This document shows positions 23,520 to 25,834 of a stretch of 25,834 nucleotides of DNA, piece by piece. The stretch lies in contig CAMOQV010000009.1 in assembly GCA_946623205.1 (NCBI GenBank), positions 1 through 25,834 on the forward strand. The letters run 5' to 3'. The notes below the pieces were generated by a model. That model was not told the DNA's origin. It worked only from the letters and a program-made list of their open reading frames with translations, and searched no databases. The position numbers and the translations under genes are program-made. How positions within the stretch are numbered: the stretch's first letter is position 1; each line of letters begins with the position of its first letter. Source of the DNA: an uncultured Clostridia bacterium. GTDB lineage: Bacteria; Bacillota; Clostridia; Christensenellales; UBA3700.

Positions 23520-24646
23520 TATATCCTCGAATAATTCGCAAGTATTTGCGCATTGTTATCATTTGTATATACTTTATTTGTATCGCCGTCTTTTAGCGCT
23601 ATATAAGCCGTAAGATTCTCTTTTTCGATAAACTGCTTAGCCAAGTCTAAATCCATTACCATTAGGGCTGTAGAATACGCATCTATTAAACTAGATGAAG
23701 CCAAATCATTATTCCCTGCTTTTGTTATTATTGTAGCAGACAAATTTCCGTTATCTATTGGGCGCCCTGTTGTTGGATTAATAATATGACAATATCTCTT
23801 TCCGTTTATATCATAGTATTGTTCATAATTTCCAGATGTAGAAACATATATAGAACTTTGAGATGTTTTTAAATAATATGAATTAGAATCAAGTGGATCT
23901 TTTAATTTCAAGTCCCATAATTGGCCTTTTTTATTTCTCTCAAATAACGCCAAAGATGACGAACCTAGTGTTACATAACCATATTCAATATTAAACTGGT
24001 CTGCTGTTTTCTTTAAAATAGCAGCTGCGTATCCTTTTACTATGCCGCCTAAGTCTAATTGCATTGTATATTTAAACCCGTCAATCTCAATACTATCTAA
24101 TGGCTTTGTTATGTAATATTTATCTTCAACAACATTAAACCCTACTTTTGAAAAATCTGTTAATGATAAAAATCCATTTATATATTTATCTTCTGGCAAC
24201 TCTTGACGAGGATTTTGTCTATCATAAGGCTTTTGGGCTTCATATGTTGATTTTGTAAATCTATCTGTAAATCCCCACAAATCGCTTAGCAAATACATTG
24301 CAGGATTATATAATCCATTTGTGTTTTCATATGCTTCTTTTGCAAGCGTTAACACATCATATGTCAATTTAGAAACCTCAATAGTTGTTCCTTCGCTTAC
24401 ACCATTAAAATTAGAAATATCACTATCTTCTACATAAACAGATAATTTATCTTCCATTATGCCTAAAGATAAACACATTTCTTGCCAAGCTTCGCTTGTA
24501 TTTACACTTTTATCTGTAGAAGAATTTAATGTAATAATGGTTGAAAAATAATCAAAACTATTAAAAGTATTTGTTGTCATTGAAGAACAAGCAACAAATA
24601 AAACCATCAATATAATTAATAAGATGAATATTCCTATTTTTTTCAT
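23519..24646 (-). CDS. apbE: FAD:protein FMN transferase ApbE (lipoprotein)
   Basis: Protein of 375 aa. A lipoprotein signal ends at C20 (LFVAC), so the enzyme sits on the outer face of the membrane, where the flavinylated domain of RnfG is exposed. It transfers FMN from FAD to Thr or Ser of target proteins using Mg2+. Family hallmarks are DLGGIVKGYAA (198-208), STSGNYEQ (269-276), HIINPTTGRP (287-296) and SLIDAYSTALMVM with D322 and T326. It lies convergent to the rnf operon, whose RnfD and RnfG are the expected substrates. No Shine-Dalgarno sequence is visible before the ATG. It may be translated by readthrough from the upstream gene or from a very short leader. Confidence 0.95.
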   Translation of the reverse strand: MKKIGIFILLIILMVLFVACSSMTTNTFNSFDYFSTIITLNSSTDKSVNTSEAWQEMCLSLGIMEDKLSVYVEDSDISNFNGVSEGTTIEVSKLTYDVLTLAKEAYENTNGLYNPAMYLLSDLWGFTDRFTKSTYEAQKPYDRQNPRQELPEDKYINGFLSLTDFSKVGFNVVEDKYYITKPLDSIEIDGFKYTMQLDLGGIVKGYAAAILKKTADQFNIEYGYVTLGSSSLALFERNKKGQLWDLKLKDPLDSNSYYLKTSQSSIYVSTSGNYEQYYDINGKRYCHIINPTTGRPIDNGNLSATIITKAGNNDLASSSLIDAYSTALMVMDLDLAKQFIEKENLTAYIALKDGDTNKVYTNDNNAQILANYSRI

Positions 24647-24696
24647 ACGTTATTATTATAGATTATATTTATAAAAACAAAAAGATATAAATGTTA

Positions 24697-25683
24697 TTAT
24701 TCTGCCATCCACTTTGCATATAGCACTAAATCAGAATCGGCTTTTACATAAGTATTAAAATCAAAAGGTTGTGTTCCTGCTTCATCTAAACACCAACAAA
24801 CAAATGTATATCCTTCTCTTTGAGGTTTTTGGGGAATTGTTAAAATCTTATCTCCTATATTAAGATTATCTATCCAATAATACCCATTATTATATTCATT
24901 TAGATAAACACGCACAGCATTGTATTTAATAAACACAGCTTCACTCTCTTCAAGCGTTCGTGCTTTTTCGTATTCTTCAGCCACATCATCTGGCATTTCG
25001 TATGGAAAACAATAATAATAATCTTTCACGAATACCGCGTCCGTATCTTCATAATTTAACATATACGACACATTTGCCTTACAAACATTTATATCTTTTG
25101 TCCAAGTAGCCGTATGTGCTAATTGATAACAAACATCATTTACATATATTTTAGATGCTTTCTCAAAGAAATGCGAAGCATATCCAATTAAAAAATCTCC
25201 ATTTCCAACAATAATTCCCTCACAATCTTCAATTAAGCAAGTTCGCAAACTTATAATATCCGTATAACACGAATCGTAAAACACTTTCCCTGTGTAAGAA
25301 TCATTATACTTAAAACTAAATTCTTTAACTCTATTACCATCAATCTCTCGAGGTAAAACAATCTCTCTTTGATCAAAAATAGAAAGTCCAAAACCTTCAA
25401 CAACAACATATGCATAGTCGGGATCCGACTCCTTGGAATATAGAGTATACTGCCATATGTCATCATAATAAACACGCTCAACAACTCTATTCGCCACATA
25501 ATCAGCCAACGCTTTTGACAATCCCCTAGTAAACATAGTGGCCGCATGAATGAAATAAATAATACCAAAAATAACACCGCCGACAATAAGTACAATCAAT
25601 GGAATAATAATTGCCATTTCAATATGTCTACGTTTAATATATTGTGCTAGTTTATCTTCTTTACTTAATGGTTCTTGCTCCAC
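24697..25683 (-). CDS. Membrane-anchored protein with C-terminal InlB/Flg_new-type repeat
   Basis: Protein of 328 aa starting at a GTG at 25683, chosen because AAAGGAG is 6 nt upstream. A charged N-terminus (about 1-21) is followed by a single membrane helix (about 23-46), and the rest is probably outside the cell. The final about 46 residues (283-328) match a Listeria-Bacteroides (InlB B / Flg_new) repeat, with the core REGYTFVCWC...F.......DLVLYAKW. This module is usual in secreted and surface proteins of Firmicutes. The middle (100-280) holds IVLPREIDGNRVKEF, reminiscent of a BspA-type leucine-rich repeat unit, plus five or so cysteines. Its binding partner is unknown. It is 50 bp upstream of apbE in the same direction. 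Confidence 0.75.
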   Translation of the reverse strand: MEQEPLSKEDKLAQYIKRRHIEMAIIIPLIVLIVGGVIFGIIYFIHAATMFTRGLSKALADYVANRVVERVYYDDIWQYTLYSKESDPDYAYVVVEGFGLSIFDQREIVLPREIDGNRVKEFSFKYNDSYTGKVFYDSCYTDIISLRTCLIEDCEGIIVGNGDFLIGYASHFFEKASKIYVNDVCYQLAHTATWTKDINVCKANVSYMLNYEDTDAVFVKDYYYCFPYEMPDDVAEEYEKARTLEESEAVFIKYNAVRVYLNEYNNGYYWIDNLNIGDKILTIPQKPQREGYTFVCWCLDEAGTQPFDFNTYVKADSDLVLYAKWMAE

Positions 25684-25705
25684 TTTGGACTCCTTTCTTA
25701 AAAAA

Positions 25706-25735
25706 ATTGTATAGGAGATAGATTAAAATAAACAA
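25706..25735 (-). promoter_or_regulatory. Probable promoter of the InlB-repeat gene
   Basis: Minus strand: -35 TTGTTT (25735-25730), 18-nt spacer and -10 TACAAT (25711-25706), 23 nt before the GTG start. It may also supply apbE and the NusG-II gene, because no terminator is seen in the 50-bp gap after this gene. Confidence 0.5.
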
Positions 25736-25745
25736 AAATTGGCGT

Positions 25746-25768
25746 AAAAAAACACGACCTTCGTCGTG
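25746..25768 (-). terminator. Intrinsic terminator of a leftward gene outside the window
   Basis: Minus strand: CACGAC (25768-25763), loop GAAG, GTCGTG (25758-25753), then seven T (25752-25746). It ends a transcript entering from the right edge. No coding frame of that gene is visible between 25769 and 25834. Confidence 0.85.
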
Positions 25769-25834
25769 CTGCATATATGATACACCTAAAATAGAAGAAA
25801 GATAATAGGAAGAAAAATACAAAGAAATTATACT

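Noticed and set aside
1..25834. CRISPR array, insertion sequence, prophage or toxin-antitoxin system
   Set aside because: No spaced direct repeats, transposase, integrase or terminal inverted repeats were seen on either strand. Genes are mostly housekeeping and energy metabolism.

Overview
The window is AT-rich bacterial chromosome with tightly packed genes, short or overlapping gene junctions and AGGAGG-type ribosome binding sites. It looks like an anaerobic, low-GC Gram-positive (Clostridia-like Firmicutes, possibly an uncultured gut lineage). Supporting signs are a complete Rnf complex in the clostridial order C-D-G-E-A-B, a walJ-rlmH cluster, a two-subunit Fe-S fumarase, lipoproteins with lipoboxes and no outer-membrane genes. 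The genus cannot be named from this sequence. No mobile element, CRISPR array or tRNA was seen.

Left edge (1-361): on the minus strand two near-consensus promoters in tandem drive leftward into a boxA-like leader. They most likely serve an rRNA operon just outside the window. A terminator separates them from a membrane-anchored WG-repeat protein (362-1459). Divergent from that gene is a strongly translated SDR-type epimerase with a C-terminal zinc ribbon (1631-3217).

Leftward housekeeping block (3298-13113): walJ, a CPBP intramembrane protease, rlmH, tadA, pth and mfd form one operon with 1-4 nt overlaps throughout. They cover DNA and RNA maintenance, translation quality and repair. After mfd come a PrsA/SurA-like foldase lipoprotein with its own promoter and an ADP-ribose pyrophosphatase, separated by an intrinsic terminator.

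Metabolic middle (13197-17200): fumarate hydratase alpha and beta run rightward and converge on glnS plus an unknown partner gene. A small two-helix membrane protein follows.

Energy module (17332-24646): a Gx-type membrane protein and rnfC-D-G-E-A-B form a rightward operon with a good promoter and a candidate Rex (NADH/NAD+) operator. Convergent to it are the FMN transferase ApbE, which would flavinylate RnfD and RnfG, and a NusG-domain-II protein. Fumarase and Rnf together suggest an anaerobic redox economy based on ferredoxin, NADH and an ion gradient. The right edge carries a membrane-anchored protein with an InlB/Flg_new-type repeat and the terminator of a gene outside the window.

I found no clearly new multi-gene system. 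The most interesting signals are regulatory (rRNA promoters, the Rex-like site, antisense terminators), the altered flavinylation motifs of RnfD and RnfG, and several unusual protein architectures.
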